From DASSQJ01 sp963726295 (GTDB lineage: Bacteria; Actinomycetota; Actinomycetes; Actinomycetales; Dermatophilaceae): 64,000 nt of DNA. Positions 20,920 to 31,618 of this stretch are shown here, one piece after another (the first letter of the stretch is position 1; every line of letters starts with the position of its first letter). Position numbers and translations under genes: made by a program. The stretch lies in contig CAVSBW010000001.1 of the NCBI GenBank assembly GCA_963726295.1, positions 1-64,000 on the forward strand. The letters are read 5' to 3'. Below the pieces are notes generated by a model. That model was not told the origin of the DNA. It made no database searches and saw only the letters and a program-made list of their open reading frames with translations.

Positions 20920-22093
20920 TCAGGCCGCGCCGGCTGCCGGCCGGCCGCGTCGATCGACGCGCCGCGCTGACCGCGCCGCGGCTCCGGCCGCCGCCGGGTG
21001 AGCGCCAGCAGCAGGCCCATGCCGAAGGCGACCGCGATCATCGACGAGCCGCCATAGGAGATGAACGGCAGCGTCATGCCCTTGGCCGGCATCAGGTTGA
21101 GGTTGACCGCCATGTTGATCACCGACTGCACGCCGAACAGCACGACCAGCCCGGCCGACGGCAAGCCGCACGAACGGATCGTCGCTCCTTGCAGGCTGCG
21201 CGACAGGCCGCGGAAGACGACGAAGCGCGAAGACCAGCGACCAGCGCGATGCAGACGATGATGCCGAACTCCTCCGCCGCCACGGCGAAGATGAAGTCGG
21301 TGTGGGCGTCGGGCAGCACGCGCTTGACCATGCCCTCGCCCGGCCCCTGGCCGAACCAGCCGCCGCGCAGGATCGAATCGAGCGCCTTGTCGATCTGGAA
21401 GGTGTCGCCCGACTGCGGCGCGAGGAAGCGGTCGATGCGGCCGGCGACGTGCGGCAGCGTCACGTAGGCGGCGACGACGCCGCCGACCGCCAGCGCCGCC
21501 GAGCGCCGGCGATCCAGAGCCACGGCATGCCGGCGATGAAGAACAGCGCGCCCCAGGCGATGGCGATCAGCATGGTCTGGCCGAAATCCGGCTCGGCGAC
21601 GAGCAGCGCGACGACGATGGCGAGCAGGATGAGCGCGAAGAGGTTGCCGGGGATGTCCGGCGCGGCGCGCGTTCTCGGCGAACAGCCAGGCGACGATGAC
21701 GACGAAGGCCGGCTTCATGAACTCCGACGGCTGCAGCGACAGGCCGGCGATGTCGATCCAGCGCCGCGCGCCCTTGACCTCGACGCCGACGAACAGCGTC
21801 GCCAGCATCAGCACGATCGACGACGACGAGCACGATCAGCGCGGCGCGCCGCACCTGCGCGCGGCGTCAGGAACGAGGTGGCGATCATCACCGCCAGCGC
21901 CGGCACGAAGAAGGCGACGTGGCGCTTGACGAAGTGGAAGCTGTCGTAGCCGAGCCGCTCGGCGACCGCCGGGCTGCCGGCGAGCGACAGCACGACGCCG
22001 CCGAGCATCAGCGCGACGAGCGCGCCGAGCAGATACTTGTCGACGGTCCACCACCACTCGGCGAACTGCACTGCGATCGGCGCGGCTGACCAT
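20920..22093 (-). CDS. ftsW: Lipid II polymerase / division SEDS protein FtsW, frameshifted
   Basis: FtsW is the SEDS-family peptidoglycan polymerase of the divisome. The start at 22093 (MVSRADR) overlaps the murD stop (TGATG). Family signatures are WWWTVDKYLLGALVALMLGG, AGSPAVAERLGYDSFHFVKRH in part, GARRWIDIAGLSLQPSEFMK (near 21740, with the key Trp and Glu region), LPDAHTDFIFAVAAEEFGI and GMTLPFISYGGSSMIAVAFG (near 21060). It ends in a basic cytoplasmic tail (TRRRPEPRRGQRG), with TGA at 20920. About ten membrane segments can be traced across several frame breaks. Confidence 0.92.
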
Positions 22094-23514
22094 CAGGCGG
22101 CCTCCCCTTGGCTGGTGATCCCGTCGAGCTGACAGCACGAGCGGCGCGGAAGGCGTCGCCGCGCCGCTCGAAATTCTGGAACTGGTCGTAGGACGCGCAG
22201 GCCGGCGACAGCAGCACCACCGGCTCCGCCGCCGGTCGTCGGCCGGCATCGGCGGCCGCCGCGGCGACCGCGGCGGCGAGCGTGCCGCGACATCTCGTGC
22301 GGCACGTGCGTCGCCGAGCGTCGCGGCGAAGTCCTCCGCCGCCTCGCCGATCAGGTAGGCCTTGGCGATGCGCGGGAAGAATCGGTCGAGCGTCGCGATG
22401 CCGCCCTCCTTCGGCCGGCCGCCGGCGATCCAGTAGATGCGGTCGAAGCTCGCCAGCGCCTTCGCCGCGGCATCGGCGTTGGTCGCCTTGGAATCGTTGA
22501 CGAAGAGCACGCGGCCGCGCCGGCCGACCTCTTCCATGCGGTGCGGCAGGCCGGGAAAGCTCTGCAGGCCCGCCGGCGATCTCGCGTCGGTCGAGGCCGA
22601 GCGCGCGGCACGACGGCGACCGCCGCGGCGGCGTTCTGGGCGTTGTGCGCGCCGCGCAGCGAGCCGATGCCGGCAAGGATCGGCGACCCGCGTCGCGGCG
22701 CCGTCGCTCGACGCGCGACGATGCTCGCCGCCGTCGGCATAGACGCCGTCGGCGAGCGGCCGCCGCGTCGGAGACGCGGACGACGCGCTTGCCGGCGCGC
22801 TGCCAGCCGGTCGGCGATCGCCTGCGCACCAGTTGGTCGTCGACGCGCGATCACCGCCGTCGCCGGCGCCGGCGACCAGCCGCTCCTTGATCGCGGCGTA
22901 GTGCTCGAACGTGCCGTGCCGGTCGAGATGGTCGGGCGTGACGTTGAGCAGCACGCCGACGACGGATCGAGCCTCGGCGCGAGGTCGATCTGGAAGGACG
23001 AGCACTCGACCACATGGATGCGGCCGCGCGCCGGCGGCTCGAGCGACAGGATCGCCGTGCCGATATTGCCGCCGAGCTGCGACGTCGCGGCCGGCCGTGC
23101 GCGAGCAGATGGGCGATCAGCGCCGTGGTCGTCGACTTGCCGTTGGTGCCGGTGATGGCGACGAACGGCGCGTCGGGCGCATGGCGCCGGCGCTCGCGGC
23201 AGAACAGCTCGATGTCGCCGATGACCTCGATGCCGGCGGCCCGCGCCTGCTCCACCGTCCAGTGCGGCGCGGGATGGGTGAGCGGCACGCCGGGCGCCAG
23301 CACCAGCGCGGCGAAGCGCGCGCCAGTCGGCGTCGCGCAGATCGTCGATCGGCGATGCCCGCGGCCGCGCGCCGCGGCGACCGCGCTCGGCATTGTCGTC
23401 CCAGGCGGCGACCGTCGCCCCGCCGGCGGCCAGCGCCAGCGCCGTCGCGCGGCCGCTGCCGCCGAGGCCGAAGACCGCGACGCTCTTGCCGGCGAAGCTG
23501 GTGACCGGGATCAT
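22093..23514 (-). CDS. murD: UDP-N-acetylmuramoylalanine--D-glutamate ligase MurD, frameshifted
   Basis: MurD adds D-glutamate to UDP-MurNAc-L-Ala. The start is MIPVTSFAGKSVAVFGLGGS at 23514, the Rossmann-like domain 1. The P-loop ITGTNGKSTTTALIAHLLA lies near 23130; SLEPPARGRIHVVECSSFQI and VLLNVTPDHLDRHGTFEHYA follow. SFPGLPHRMEEVGRRGRVLF and DSKATNADAAAKALASFDRI are the domain-3 hallmarks. The end ITSQGEAA has a TGA sharing one base with the ftsW ATG. The nominal length is 473 codons. It lies six bases after mraY, and all frame changes are single-base. Confidence 0.93.
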
Positions 23515-23520
23515 CGCGCC

Positions 23521-24608
23521 TCACCTGAGCTTGAGGCTCGACAGGCCGATCAGCGCCAGCAGCACGGCGATGATCCAGAAGCGGATGACGATCTGCGGCT
23601 CGGTCCAGCCGAGCTGCTCGAAATGATGATGGATCGGCGCCATGCGGAAGACGCGCTTGCCGGTCAGCTTGAACGAGGCGACCTGGATGATGACCGACAC
23701 CGCCTCGAGCACGAACAGGCCGCCGACGATGGCGAGCACGATCTCGTGCTTGGTGGCGACCGCGACCGCGCCGAGCATGCCGCCGAGCGCCAGCGAGCCG
23801 GTGTCGCCCATGAAGATCGCCGCCGGCGGCGCGTTGAACCACAGGAAGCCGAGGCCGGCGCCGAGCACCGCGCCGCAGATCACCGCCAGTTCGCCGGTGC
23901 CGGGCACGAAGTGGATCTGCAGATAGTCGGCGAAGACCGCGTTGCCGGACGAGATAGGCGATGAAGCCGAAGCTCGCCGCGGCGATCATCACCGGCACGA
24001 TGGCGAGCCCGTCGAGCCCGTCGGTGAGGTTCACCGCATTGCCGGCGCCGACGATGACGAAGGCGCCGAACGGCACGAAGAACCAGCCGAGATTGAGGAC
24101 CAGGTCCTTGAAGAAGGGAAAGGTCAGCGACGTCGACAGCGGCGGCTCGCCGACCAGCGCGATGACCGACGCAGGCGACGCGCCGCGATCACCGAACTCG
24201 AGCGCCAGCCGCGCCCGGCCGGAAAAGCCCTTGTCGGTCTGCTTGGTGACCTTGAGATAGTCGTCGTAGAAGCCGATCAGGCCGAAGCCGACGGTCACCA
24301 ACAGCACGACCCAGACATAGACGTTGGTGAGATTGGCCCACAGCAGCGTCGAGACGATCAGGCCGGACAGGATCATCAGCCCGCCCATGGTCGGCGTGCC
24401 GGTCTTGGTGAGAATGGCTCGGCGGCCCGTCGGCGCGGATCGGCTGGCCCTTGCCCTGGCGCAGCGCAGCGCCGCGATGATCGCCGGCCCGAACAGGAAG
24501 ACGAAGACGCAGCGCCGTCATCGTCGCGCCGGCGGTGCGGAAGGTGATGTAGCGGAAGACGTTGAGGACCGAGACCTGGTCGCCGAGCTGACCGAGGAAA
24601 TAGAGCAT
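23521..24608 (-). CDS. mraY: Phospho-N-acetylmuramoyl-pentapeptide-transferase MraY, frameshifted
   Basis: MraY transfers phospho-MurNAc-pentapeptide to undecaprenyl phosphate, making lipid I. The start MLYFLGQLGDQVSVLNVFRY at 24608 shares a base with the murF stop (TGATG). Motifs: GTPTMGGLMILSGLIVSTLL region, the Asp pair FGLIGFYDDYLKVTK (near 24270), NAVNLTDGLDGLAIVPVMIA (near 24030), FLWFNAPPAAIFMGDTGSLA (near 23830), and the HHH loop FRMAPIHHHFEQLGWTEPQI (near 23620). The end is IGLSSLKLR. Ten membrane helices are traceable; the nominal length of 362 codons matches the family. Confidence 0.94.
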
Positions 24609-26095
24609 CAGGCGGTATCCTGTTCCTGCGCGGCTGTCCGGCGGCGGCCGCTGGCAGGAGCGAAGCGCGCCTTGATGCGCTTCGACCAGCGGCCCCATGC
24701 GGCTGGCGTTGGAGCCCTTGACCATGATGACGTCGCCGGGCCCGATGCGCGTCGACGACGAGCGGCTCCAGTTCGGCGGCCGTCTCGGCATAGCCGCCGC
24801 GCAGGCGCGCCGGCAGCGCCTCCCACAGCGCCGCCATCAGCGGCCCGGCCAGGAAGACGCAGGTCGACGCCGGCCTCGGCGAGCGGCTCGGCGAGGCCGG
24901 CGTGCATGGCCTCGGCCTCGTCGCCGAGCTCCAGCATGTCGCCGAGGACGGCGATGCGCCGGCCGCCGCCGCCCGGCTCGGTCTGGCCGAGCAGCGCGAT
25001 CGCCGCGCGCATCGAGGCCGGATTGGCGTTGTAGCTCTCGTCGATCAGCGTCGCCGCGCCGCCGGGCACGGTCGAGCACGATGGCGCTCGCCGCGCCCCT
25101 TGCCGGCGCCGCCAGTCCGGCCAGCGCCAGCGCCGCCTGGGCGAGGTCGGCGCCGAGCGAGCGACACCGCGGCAAGCACCGCGAGGCTGTTCTGCACCAG
25201 ATGGCGGCCCGGCGCGCCGAGCTTGTAGGCGACCTCGCTCGCCGAGGATCGTCGCCGCGACGCAGGAGCACGCTCGGCTTGCAGCTTGACGCGTCGAGCA
25301 GCCGCGCCTCGGCCTCCGCGTGCTCGCCGAAGCCGACGATGCGCTCGACGCCGGCCGTCGCGCGCCAGCCGCGCGAGCAGCGTCGAAATGCGGGTTGTCG
25401 CGATTGATGATCGCCGCGCCGCCCGGCTCGACGCCGCGCGAAGATCTCCGCCTTGGCGCGGGCGATCGTCCTCGACGTCGTTGAAGTATTCGAGATGCAC
25501 CGGCGCGACCGTGGTGACGATCGCGACGTGCGGGCGCACCATGCGCTGACCAGCGGCGCGATCTCGCCGGCATGGTTCATGCCGATCTCGAAGACGCCGT
25601 AGTCGGCGTCGCGCCGGCATGCGCGCCAGCGTCAGCGGCACGCCCCAGTGATTGTTGAACGAGGCCGGCGAGGCGTGCACCGTGCCCGTCGGCGCGCAAG
25701 CGCCGCGGCGCAGCATCTCCTTGGTCTGGTCTTGCCGACGCTGCCGGTGACCGCGACGATCTGCGCCTGCGAGCGCGCGCGCGCCGCGACGGCCGAGCGC
25801 CGCGCGAGCGCGTCGAGCACGTCGGCGACGACGGTCAGCGAGCCGGCGATGCGGCCGAGCGCCGGCGAGCCTGCTCCTCGGCGACCACCGCCGTCGCGGC
25901 GCCGCGCGGCCAGCGCCATCGCGACGAAATCGTGGCCGTCGAAGCGGTCGCCGCGGATGGCGAAGAAGGCCTCGCCCGGCTCGAGCGTGCGGCTGTCGAT
26001 GGAGATGCCGGTGATCGCCGTCGGGCGGCGGCGCCGAGCGGCCGGCCGCCGGTCGCGGCGAGGAAGGCGTCGCAGGTCCACAGCGGCCGGCTCAT
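24608..26095 (-). CDS. murF: UDP-N-acetylmuramoyl-tripeptide--D-alanyl-D-alanine ligase MurF, frameshifted
   Basis: MurF adds the D-Ala-D-Ala dipeptide made by DdlB. The start MSRPLWTCDAFLAATGGRPL at 26095 overlaps the murE stop (ATGA). Motifs: GISIDSRTLEPGEAFFAIRG, the P-loop IVAVTGSVGKT (near 25730), NNHWGVPLTLARMPA, INHAGEI-type acidic loop (MNHAGEIAPL, near 25570), TIIDESYNANPASMRAAIAL in part, and ALLGQTEPGGGGRRIAVLGDM. It ends at 24608. The nominal length is 496 codons. Many frame breaks occur; blocks on both sides of each remain family-like. Confidence 0.92.
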
Positions 26096-27575
26096 GCGGC
26101 CTCCTCGGCGGCGAGCGCCGCGCGCGACCACCTCGTGGTCGGAGAACGGCAGCGTCGCCGCCGCCGACGATCTGGCCGGTCTCGTGGCCCTTGCCGGCGA
26201 CGCACGAGCACGTCGCCCGGCTCGAGCATGGCGATCGGCCTGGCGATCGCCTCGCCGCGGTCGCCGATCTCGATCGCGCCGGGCGCGCCGGCGAGGATCG
26301 CCGCGCGGATCGCGGCCGGCTCCTCGGAGCGCGGATTGTCGTCGGTGACGATGACGACATCGGCGTTGTCGGCGGCGGCCTCGCCCATCAGCGGCCGCTT
26401 GCCCGGATCGCGGTCGCCGCCGGCGCCGAAGACGACGACGAGCCGGCCGGCGGTCATCGGCCGCAGCGCGTGCGAGCGCGCTCGCCAGCGCATCGGGCTT
26501 GTGGGCGTAGTCGACGAAGACCAGCGCGCCGTTCGCCTTGCGGCCGACAAGCTCGAGCCGGCCCGGCGCGCCCTCGAGATGCTGCGAGCGCGGCGAGCGC
26601 CGTCGTCGGCGTCGATGCCGGCGGCGATGGCGAGGCCGGCCGCGACCAGCGCGTTCGACGCCTGGAAGTCGCCGGCCAGCGGCAGCACGATCTCGTGAGT
26701 CGCGGCCGAAGGCCTCGAGCTCAGCGCTGGCGGAAGCCGTTCGTGCTCGACGCGTCGACGAGCCGGATGTCGCTGCCCGCGCGGCCGACGCGGATGCAGC
26801 CGTCTGGCCGCGCGCCTCGCGCGGCCGCGACGACGTCGGCGCCGACCGGGCGCCGTCCATGTCGATCGACGGCGGTGCCGTCCGTCGGCAGGATGTCGCG
26901 TGAACAGGCGCAGCTTGGCGGCGAGATAGTCCTCGACGGTCGGATGATAGTCCATGTGGTCGCGGCCGAGATTGGTGAAGCCGGCGGCGGCGAGCCGGAC
27001 GCCGTCGAGGCGGCGCTGGTCGAGGCCGTGGCTGGAGGCCTCCATCGCCGCATGGGTGACGCCCTCGCCGGCGAGCCGGTCGAGCTCGGCGTGGAGCGCG
27101 ACCGGGTCGGGCGTCGTCAGGCTGCCGTATTCGCTGCGCCGGCCGGCTGACGACGCCGAGCGTGCCGAGGCTCGCCGCCTCGTTGCCGGCGGCGGCGAAG
27201 ATCTGGCGGGCGAAGGCGGCGACCGAGGTCTTGCCGCTGGTGCCGGTGACGGCGACCAGATGGTCCGGCTGGCGCGGATAGAAGCGCGCCGCGATCAGCG
27301 CCAGCGCCCGGCGCGGATCGTCGGCGCGCGAGCACCGGCACCGCGGCCGGCAGGTCGAGCGCGCGCGTCGGCGCCGGCCAGCACCGCGACCGCGCCGCGG
27401 CCGACGGCGTCGCCGGCGAAGCGCGCGCCGTCGGCCGCGCTGCCCGGCAGCGCCGCGAACAGAAAGCCCGGCCCGACCGCGCGGCTGTCGGCCGACAAGC
27501 CCGCCGATGTCGATCGCCCCGGCGCCCGTCGGGCAGGGTCAGGCCGGCGGCGACGGCAAGGTCCCCAAGATGCAT
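26092..27575 (-). CDS. murE: UDP-MurNAc-tripeptide synthetase MurE, frameshifted
   Basis: MurE adds the third residue, expected to be meso-diaminopimelate in this group. Domain 1 reads MHLGDLAVAAGLTLPDGRRG then LSADSRAVGPGFLFAALPGS. The P-loop region follows (VAVTGTSGKTSVAAF read across a break near 27230). The block MEASSHGLDQRRLDGVRLAA (near 27030) and FTNLGRDHMDYHPTVEDYLA are hallmark MurE sequences. VVFGAGGDRDPGKRPLMGEA and VTDDNPRSEEPAAIRAAIL, the DNPR diaminopimelate-specific motif, are intact. The start is placed at the ATG at 27575 by alignment with family N-termini. In-frame ATGs at 27608 and 27617 are alternatives with no better ribosome site. Confidence 0.92.
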
Positions 27576-27636
27576 CGACACTGCCGGTCGTCCGGTTGTG
27601 CGTTTCATGCGCCGCATCTCGTCGTCTGCGGCAGGT

Positions 27637-29383
27637 TCAATTCGACACCAGCAAGGCTGCGACCCCATCGTCCGTGCGCGGCTCGACCCCGAGCAGCGCC
27701 GCCGAGCGGCGGATGATCGCGCCGACCGTCGGCGCCGCGTTGGAGCCCGCCGTAGTGCCGCCACCGCTCTTTCGCCGCCTGCGGCTCGTCGAGCACCACC
27801 AGCACGACATATTGCGGATCGTCGATCGGGAAGGCGGCCAGGAACGAATTCAAGCCGCTTTGTGTCGGAATAGCGGCCGTTGACGACCTTCTCGGCCGTG
27901 CCGGTCTTGCCGCCGACCATGTAGCCGGGCACGCTCGGCGCTGCCGGCCGGAGCCCTTCATCGACATTGAGGCGGAAGAGGTAGCGCAGCTGGTCGCTGG
28001 TCTGCGGGCTTGACCACCTGCATGGCCAGCGCCGTCCGCCTCGCGCCGCGGTGCGCGGCTCGAAGGTCGGCGGGATGAGCTAGCCGCCGTTGACCAGCGC
28101 GGCGTCGGCGACCGCCGTCTGCATGCGGCGTCACGGCGATGCCGTGGCCGAAGGCGATGGTCATCGTGGTGAGCGTCCGTCCACGTCGGCGGCAGGATCG
28201 GCGCGGCCACTTCCGGCAGGTCGGTCTGCAGCTTGGTCGAACAGGCCGAAGCGGCTTGAGGATATGCCTGCTGCCCGGCGTGCCGACCTTCAGCGCCATG
28301 CGCGCCGCGCCGATGTTGGAGGAGTAGATGAACACCTCCGGCACCGTCAGCGGGCGGTGCTTGCCGTGGAAATCGTGGATGGTGAAGCCGCCGACGTGGA
28401 TCGGCTTGCGTGGCGTCGATGCGTGTCGTCCATCGTCGACCGCGCCGGAGTCGAGCGCCATGGCGAAGGTGAAGCTCTTGAACACCGAGCCCAGTTCGTA
28501 GACGCCGGCGGTCATGCGGTTGAGCCGGTCCGGCTTCAGCGCGTCGACCGGATCGTTGGGGTCGAAATCCGGCAGCGACGCCATCGCCATCACTTCGCCG
28601 GTGTGGACGTTGAGCACGACGCCGGTGGCGGCGATGGCGCTGTAGCGCTCCATCGCGTTGGCGAGCTCGTCGCGCAGGATGTGCTGGACGCGCAGGTCGA
28701 TCGACAGGCTGCACCGGCTCGAGGTCGCTCGCCGCGGGCGAAGCCGGCCGCGTGCAGGTCGCCGAGCCCGTGGTCGTCGATATATTTCTCGATGCCGGCG
28801 ATGCCCTGGTTGTCGATATTGACCAGGCCGACGATGTGCGAGGCGATCGGCCCGCCCGGATAGAAGCGGCGGTTCTCGGTGCAGGAAGCCGACGCCGGGA
28901 ATGCCGAGCGCGTGGATCTGCGCGCTGCTGCTCGGGCGTGATCTCGCGCTTGATCCAGGCGAAGCCGGCGTCGCCGGCCAGCCGCTTGCGCAGCGCGCGC
29001 GGCATCGAGATCGGGCAGCACGCTGGTGATCAGCTCGGTCGCCTCGTCGGGATCGATGATGTTGCGCGGCTCGGCGTAGAGCGAGGCCATCTTGATGTCG
29101 GTGGCCAGGATCTCGCCGTTGCGGTCGACGATGTCGGGCCGGCTGGTGGCGATGGCGGCGTTGGGATCGTAGCCGCCGGCGGCCGGTCGGCGTCCATCGA
29201 CGCCGAACATGACCAGCCGGCCGACGATGACGAGATAGGCCAGCGCGAAGACGGCCGCGGCAAGCCGGATGCGGCGGCGGATGCGGATCGACCGCGGCCA
29301 TCGGCGACGGGCGCGCTGCGGCTGCGCGCGGCGCTGATGCGGTAGCCGCCAGCGGGCATCGTCTGCGGGTCGATGGCGGTCAT
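27637..29383 (-). CDS. ftsI: Division-specific transpeptidase FtsI (PBP3), frameshifted
   Basis: FtsI is the class B penicillin-binding protein that cross-links septal peptidoglycan. A cytoplasmic tail and one membrane segment (residues about 40-60) precede the pedestal domain (RPDIVDRNGEILATDIKMAS). Transpeptidase motifs are S-x-x-K in ELGSVFKSFTFAMAL (near 28490), S-x-N in FIYSSNIGAARMAL (near 28320) and K-T-G in YMVGGKTGTAEKV (near 27900). The best C-terminus is EPRTDDGVAALLVSN with TGA at 27637, reached by one frame correction. The ATG at 29383 lies 24 bases after ftsL. The nominal length of 582 codons is typical. Confidence 0.92.
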
Positions 29384-29407
29384 CGAGGTCGTGTCCCCTG
29401 CCCGCGC

Positions 29408-29767
29408 CTAACGGAGTTCGCCGGGCGCCGCGGCGGCGATGCGCGCGAGCTTCTCGGCCGCCTTGTCGTCGATGCCGACCGGGCTTCAGCGGAATCTCGT
29501 CGATCGATGGCGATCTGCTCGGGCGAGAACGGCTCGAGCTGGAAGTGGTCGGCGTATTTCTCGACGTCGCCTGCAGGCGCGCCGGCTGGGTCAGCAGGCT
29601 CCACTCCGCCTTGAGCAGCGTGATCGCGCTCCTTCTCCTTGGCGATCTCGGACTGCAGCGTCGGCCACGCGGTCGGCGGCGAGCTCGGCCTTGTGCTTCA
29701 TGTCGTAGGTGACGACGGCGCCGACGATCATCGCGGCCAGCAGGATCAGGTTGAAGACGCGACCCAT
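29408..29767 (-). CDS. ftsL: Cell division protein FtsL, frameshifted
   Basis: FtsL is a short bitopic divisome protein that links FtsQ/FtsB to FtsW/FtsI. The ATG at 29767 has GGAGG seven bases upstream and lies three bases after the rsmH stop. A membrane segment (FNLILLAAMIVGAVVTYDMK, residues 5-24) is followed by a periplasmic coiled coil (KHKAELAADRVADLQSEIA-like, then ITLLKAEWSLLTQPARL). The end is LKPVGIDDKAAEKLARIAAA and GELR, then TAG at 29408. One extra C after LKP and two other breaks interrupt it. The length of about 119 codons is normal. Confidence 0.88.
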
Positions 29768-29770
29768 GGC

Positions 29771-30824
29771 TCACTCCTCCCGTTCGAATGCCGGCAGCGC
29801 CGGAACGCCGAGCGGCGGCCATGTCGAGCGGCCGCGCCGGCGCGGCGGTGCGCCGCGCCGCCCGCAGCCGCGCCGAGCGCGCGCGCGGATTGGCGGCGAT
29901 CTCGGCCTCGCCCGGCGTCGACGGCGCCGCGCGTCAGCAGCGTCGAACGTCGGCCGGCGCCACGTCGGCGTCCGGGCGGTGGCGCGAGCCGCCGCTGCGC
30001 ATCGCCGAGCGGTCGGCGAGGAAGCGCTTGACGATGCGGTCCTCGAGCGAATGGAAGGAGACGACCACCAGCCGGCCGCCCTCGCCGAGGATGCGCTCGG
30101 AGGCGGCGAGCGCCTCGGCAAGTTCGTCAAGCTCGCGATTGACGAAGATGCGCAGCGCCTGGAACGTGCGCGTCGCCGGATGGATCGGCTGGTCGCGGCG
30201 GCCGCCGACGGCGCGCGCGACGATGTCGGCGAGTTCGACGCGTGCCGGCGATCGGCTTGCTCGGCGCGCGCCCGCTCGATGGCGCGCGGCGACGCGCGCG
30301 CGCCTTCTTCTCCTCGCCGAGGACGGCGATGACGCGGGCGAGCGTCGCCGGCTCCATGCGCGTTGACGACGTCGGCGGCGGTCGGCCCGTCGCCGCCCAT
30401 GCGCATGTCGAGCGGCCCCTCGCCGCGGAAGGAGAAGCCGCGCTCGGCCGTCGTCGAGCTGCATCGAGGAGACGCCGACGTCGAGCACGACGCCGTCGAC
30501 CCGCTCGTGGCCGTGGGCGCGGGCGATCGCGTCGAGCGCGGAGAACCGGCCCTCGACCAGCGTCAGCCGACCGCCGGCGGCGCGCGCCATGAGCTCGGCG
30601 CCGGCCGCGATCGCCGTCGGGTCGCGGTCGATGGCGATGACGTTCGCGCCGCGGGCGAGGATGGCGGCGGTATAGCCGCCGGCCCCGAAGGTTCCGTCGA
30701 TGAAGGTGCCACCGGCGGCGGGCGCGAGAAAGCGCAATGACCTCCTCGATGCAGCACCGGGACATGGCGGGCCGGTCCGCCAGCGGCGCCGTCCGCGTCA
30801 ACGCCGCTGACCCGCCGTAGTCAT
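29771..30824 (-). CDS. rsmH: 16S rRNA m4C1402 methyltransferase RsmH (MraW), frameshifted
   Basis: RsmH methylates N4 of C1402 in 16S rRNA. The start ATG at 30824 overlaps the mraZ stop (ATGA) and reads MTTAGQRR; after one extra T the frame continues DADGAAGGPARHVPVL, the family N-terminus. The SAM site is TFIDGTFGAGGYTAAILARG (near 30680). LVEGRFSALDAIARAHG, VDGVVLDVGVSSMQLDDG, FQALRIFVNRELDELAEAL and LVVVSFHSLEDRIVKRFLAD (near 30040) are all present. The end is PALPAFEREE at 29771. The nominal length is 351 codons. Confidence 0.93.
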
Positions 30825-31303
30825 TCCCCCGTCCTCGGATTCGCGCCCGTCGCGCGGTGGCCTGGGACGAGGCGTTTTCGCAGGTCGCGCAACCGGTTCT
30901 TGGCCTCTTCCCGGTATGCGGCGAAGCGCTCCGGCTCCCAGATCTGGAATTTGTAGCCCTGGCCGACGAAGGTGACCCGGTCGGCGATGCCGGCATGGGC
31001 CTTGATCGTCTCGGACAGGACGACGCGGCCGTCCTGGTCGATCTTGAGGATCTCGCTGTCGCCGATCAGCGTCGTCGACAGACAGCTCGTGGTCCTCCGA
31101 GAAAGGCTCGAAATTGGCGATGCTCGCGCCGATACCTGGCGCAGGCGGTTGCCGCCGGCATCGACCGCCTGCTGGTCGAGCGTCGGGCAGCAATAGAGGC
31201 CGTCGAACCCGTCCACCGCCAGCACGGCGCGGAACGGCGCCGGGATCGACACCCGCCCCTTGGCGTCCAGCCGGTTGGTGAAGGTGGAAACGAACTCGTC
31301 CAT
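30821..31303 (-). CDS. mraZ: Transcriptional regulator MraZ
   Basis: MraZ is the AbrB-like repressor of the dcw operon and its first gene. The start MDEFVSTFTNRLDAKGRVSI at 31303 is the standard N-terminus; an upstream in-frame ATG at 31330 is not needed. The two SpoVT/AbrB repeats are seen: DAKGRVSIPAPFRAVL near residue 12, and LKIDQDGRVVLSETIKAHAG near residue 85, each with the D-x-x-G-R-V core. FVGQGYKFQIWEPERFAAY follows. The 160-codon frame is open throughout, although the stretch QVSARASPISSLSRR reads out of family register and may hide two compensating shifts. Boxes for MraZ lie 135-170 bases upstream. Confidence 0.93.
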   Translation of the reverse strand: MDEFVSTFTNRLDAKGRVSIPAPFRAVLAVDGFDGLYCCPTLDQQAVDAGGNRLRQVSARASPISSLSRRTTSCLSTTLIGDSEILKIDQDGRVVLSETIKAHAGIADRVTFVGQGYKFQIWEPERFAAYREEAKNRLRDLRKRLVPGHRATGANPRTGE

Positions 31304-31437
31304 CGCCCTCGCCCGCTGCCGCCGGCGCACGGACGCGTCGCCGGCGCGATCCCGGCGATGCCGATCGCCGGGCAGAAACCGCGCGCGACTCGTCAGCCGG
31401 CCGCGCAGGTCGGACGACAGCGCCAGCCTGTCTGCTC

Positions 31438-31477
31438 CGGGATTTCATGGGATATCATGGGATTTCACGGGCGTCAA
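31438..31477 (-). promoter_or_regulatory. MraZ box array over candidate mraZ promoter
   Basis: On the plus strand four pentamers CGGGA, TGGGA, TGGGA and CGGGC start at 31438, 31448, 31458 and 31468, exactly 10 bp apart, separated by TTTCA, TATCA and TTTCA. This is the TGGGN-N5 direct-repeat pattern known for MraZ binding. On the minus strand TTGACG (31472-31477), 17 bases, TATCCC (31449-31454) form a plausible promoter for mraZ, so bound MraZ would cover it. The TGGG repeats point away from mraZ. Confidence 0.75.
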
Positions 31478-31568
31478 GGAAAGGGCTGGGGTTGCGGCAT
31501 CAACGCCGCGCCTCGCAGTATTAGCGATGGTTAGGCTTAAGAATCCGTTTGCGGCGCGGCGACCGGCC

Positions 31569-31612
31569 GCCCGAAACGGGCGGCGCCGCCGCCCTTGTCG
31601 GACGGCGGCGCC
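31569..31612 (-). terminator. Double GC hairpin just after rnpB
   Basis: Immediately past the RNase P RNA 3' end are two perfect hairpins. GGCGCCGCCG/CGGCGGCGCC has an 11-base loop (31582-31612); GCCCG/CGGGC has a 3-base loop (31569-31581). There is no clean T-run, so termination strength is uncertain, but the position fits the end of the rnpB transcript. Confidence 0.5.
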
Positions 31613-31618
31613 ACATGC

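Noticed and set aside
31438..31472. Short direct repeats as a CRISPR-like array
   Set aside because: Units are 5 bp at 10-bp spacing, far below CRISPR repeat and spacer sizes; the position and motif fit MraZ boxes.
31500..31560. CtrA box upstream of mraZ (minus strand TTAAGCCTAACCAT)
   Set aside because: The half-site spacing does not fit TTAA-N7-TTAA, so the match is too weak to call.
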